Of a stretch of DNA of 13,446 nucleotides, positions 11,948 to 13,446 are shown piece by piece. The stretch's first letter is position 1, and each line of letters starts with the position of its first letter. The position numbers and the translations under genes are program-made. Under the pieces are notes generated by a model. That model was not told the origin of the DNA. It worked only from the letters and a program-made list of their open reading frames with translations, and did no database searches. The DNA comes from Christensenella sp. UBA1431 (lineage in GTDB: Bacteria > Bacillota > Clostridia > Christensenellales > UBA1431), in the NCBI GenBank assembly GCA_002329665.1, contig DCTV01000021.1, positions 1-13,446 on the forward strand. Reading direction: 5' to 3'.

Positions 11948-12823
11948 TTAGAAAATTCTGTACCCGCGCACGAAGTGGCTGGTCCAATACGACGAGCCCT
12001 GGATGTTGGAACAGATGCGCACTTTTTCTTTCGTGCTGGAAGCGTCGATCATCTGTCCGTCGCCCAGGTAAATTCCTACGTGCCCTTCGAAGCTTATCAC
12101 GTCGCCGCGCTTCAGGCCGCTCATGCTGGTCACTTTCGGATACGTCCTACATTTCTGCCACACGGACGACGTCATGTATGCCTGCGACACGCCCGCCCGG
12201 TTCAGGCACCAGTAGACAAAGCCGGAACAATCGAACGTCGTGGGGCCTTTCCCGCCAAGCACGTATTTGCTGCCGACCTTCGATTTCGCGATCGAGATGA
12301 GGTTCTCTACCTGCAGGGCTTTCCACGTGCTCGATCCCACAACCCCGTTGGCCTTGATCCCGTTTGCCGACTGGAACCGCTTGACGGCGGCCTGCGTCAG
12401 CGAGCCGAACTGTCCGTCCACGGCAAGTTTCGCGCCGTTATTGTTCAACAGGTTTTGCAGTTTCGATACCGAGGTGCCCCTCGAACCATAGGACAGCGTC
12501 GGATAGCCGGACGGCGGAGATGCCTGCCTGGATCCGGAGTCTTTTGAAAGGAGCGCGCCCCACGTCTTCGGGCCGACGATTCCGTCCACGACAAGGCCTT
12601 TTCGCGCCTGATAGTCCCTCACGGCGCCGTCCGTGCGGCTGCCGAATATGCCGTCCACGGCCAGCGAATACCCGTTTTCGTTCAGAAGGGTCTGCAGCGT
12701 CCTGACGTCATCGCCTCTCGAGCCTTTCCTCAACATTGTGTTCGAGGCCGCGAATACTGTCGTGGACAGGAGGGTAAGCACCATGGCCAGTACCAGTATT
12801 GCCGACGTCACTTTTTTCTTCAT
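11948..12823 (-). CDS. Secreted NlpC/P60 peptidoglycan hydrolase with two PG-binding domains
   Basis: A 291-residue exported cell-wall enzyme. A signal peptide is clear: MKKK, a hydrophobic core (about 6-24) and a likely AxA cleavage site near VFAAS. Two peptidoglycan-binding type 1 domains follow (about 32-92 and 110-170), each with the LQ.LLN.NG..L.VDG.FG pattern. The C-terminal NlpC/P60 domain (about 172-291) has the catalytic Cys in FDCSGFVYW (Cys199), His in GHVGIYLGDG (His248) and an acidic third position in MIDASS (Asp260). Enzymes of this type usually cut D-glutamyl links in stem peptides. The ATG at 12823 has only a weak ribosome site (GGGATG farther upstream). It is a single-gene unit, convergent with the aldo/keto reductase. 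Phage or spore endolysin origin is possible but unsupported. Confidence 0.93.
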   Translation of the reverse strand: MKKKVTSAILVLAMVLTLLSTTVFAASNTMLRKGSRGDDVRTLQTLLNENGYSLAVDGIFGSRTDGAVRDYQARKGLVVDGIVGPKTWGALLSKDSGSRQASPPSGYPTLSYGSRGTSVSKLQNLLNNNGAKLAVDGQFGSLTQAAVKRFQSANGIKANGVVGSSTWKALQVENLISIAKSKVGSKYVLGGKGPTTFDCSGFVYWCLNRAGVSQAYMTSSVWQKCRTYPKVTSMSGLKRGDVISFEGHVGIYLGDGQMIDASSTKEKVRICSNIQGSSYWTSHFVRGYRIF

Positions 12824-12903
12824 ACCTGCACATCACATCCCATCATACTGATTTACTCTGTCCGTATTGCAGAATCGGTAGAAACTGCAAAGGTATGTAA
12901 TAG

Positions 12904-12932
12904 ATTTTACACAATTATTTAATATATTGCAA
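12904..12932 (-). promoter_or_regulatory. Candidate promoter of the NlpC/P60 hydrolase gene
   Basis: On the minus strand TTGCAA (12932-12927) and TAAAAT (12909-12904) are separated by 17 nt, in A+T-rich DNA. The start point near 12897 would give a leader of about 75 nt. Confidence 0.45.
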
Positions 12933-13421
12933 CTATTGTAATATATTGGTAAAAATATCGTAATAATATCCGCCGGATTTCCCTGTCGGCGGTTGAGCCA
13001 TACATCCATAATCAGGCAGGTTACAGGATATGAAACCGCAGATGGCCCTTGTTTCCCGTATTGTGAAGTTAGCTAGAGGCTACGTTTTCGGGATCGGCGC
13101 AGACATGTCCGGCTTGGTTTTGACATGCAAAAACGCTATCGGGCGGGAAAACAGGCCGGCGCCTGCCGACCCAGGCGCGGATCACGCCGTGCCGGAGCAT
13201 CCCCTAAAGCGTACAGGAGTTAACGATTTGTTAAGCAAATATCCCGGAAAAAACGCGCATTTATGAGAACCCGTCTGCAACCCCGGGCTTTCTGCGGGGC
13301 AAGGGGCCGCGCGATTTTACAAATGTTTGTCAAAAATGAAAAAATTGTGGAGCCCTTTAATGGGCTTGGAAGAGTCGGGCACGATGCCTGACGAAAAGAC
13401 TGTCGACGTAAGACGCGGTAT

Positions 13422-13446
13422 GCAAAAAAACCCCCAACGCTTTGCG
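13422..13446 (-). terminator. Right half of a terminator for a gene beyond the window
   Basis: On the minus strand CGCAAAGCGTTGGGGG is followed by seven T residues. This looks like the second arm and T-tract of an intrinsic terminator whose first arm would lie past the edge, ending a minus-strand gene coming from the right. The missing arm is an assumption. Confidence 0.35.

Larger units (their letters stand above)
12824..13446. other. Gene-poor right end of the window
   Basis: No gene is supported. The part up to about 12970 is A+T-rich and holds the NlpC/P60 promoter. A CCGCCG/CGGCGG hairpin lies near 12969-12991. A 78-codon frame (13030-13266) has no usable SD (AGGA only one base from the ATG), mixed codon use and no recognised family. 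Farther right are a CCCCG/CGGGG hairpin (about 13281-13299), a GTCGGGCA/TGCCTGAC hairpin near 13374, and the terminator-like edge at 13422-13446. Confidence 0.4.

Noticed and set aside
13030..13266. 78-codon frame as a small gene
   Set aside because: No usable ribosome site, mixed codon use, and no recognisable features.
13336..13446. Open frame running off the right edge (ATG at 13336 or 13360, the latter with GGAG 7 nt upstream)
   Set aside because: It crosses a hairpin near 13374 and a terminator-like T-tract of the opposite strand, and the 29-37 visible codons show no family resemblance.

Overview
The window reads as chromosome of an anaerobic, fairly high-G+C Clostridia-type Firmicute. 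This is inferred from the DUF951 protein, a Gram-positive style signal peptidase I, an NADH-type [FeFe] hydrogenase, NfnAB, an Rrf2 regulator and strong Shine-Dalgarno (SD) sequences. I cannot name the genus. No rRNA, tRNA, CRISPR array or transposase gene was seen.

Layout. Bases 1-710 are visibly more A+T-rich than the rest and look like decayed or acquired DNA: a 21-codon fragment resembling the start of an AraC-type regulator, and an unrecognised gene apparently split by a frameshift (minus strand). Next is a compact minus-strand operon, transcribed DUF951 protein > signal peptidase I (lepB) > O6-alkylguanine-DNA alkyltransferase (ogt) > small two-helix membrane protein (2307 down to 713), with a probable promoter near 2560-2589 and a long leader. 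Then come an alpha/beta-hydrolase-fold protein whose nucleophile position holds Gly (3525-2677) and an Rrf2 regulator with three clustered cysteines (4127-3696), both minus strand.

A long intergenic region holds the divergent promoters of the Rrf2 gene and of a 580-residue modular [FeFe] hydrogenase catalytic subunit (4859-6601). NfnA and NfnB follow on the same strand (6894-9132). Together these form a redox hub linking H2, ferredoxin, NADH and NADPH. The diaphorase subunits (HydB/HydC, NuoF/NuoE-like) that normally accompany this hydrogenase type are not in the window; NfnAB sits there instead.

The right part holds a membrane-anchored metallophosphoesterase (minus), an aldo/keto reductase with two C-terminal [4Fe-4S] motifs (plus), and a secreted NlpC/P60 peptidoglycan hydrolase with two peptidoglycan-binding domains (minus). 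Both convergent intergenic regions here (after nfnB and after the reductase) carry copies of one structured repeat: a GTCGAC-stem hairpin capped by a UUCG tetraloop, then a second conserved block. The second copy is longer and packed with hairpins. The last 620 bases hold no gene I can support.

The points most worth following up are the repeat family, the hydrogenase without diaphorase beside nfnAB, the Ser-for-Cys change in the hydrogenase L1 motif, a motif shared by the two divergent promoters, and the hydrolase that lacks its nucleophile.
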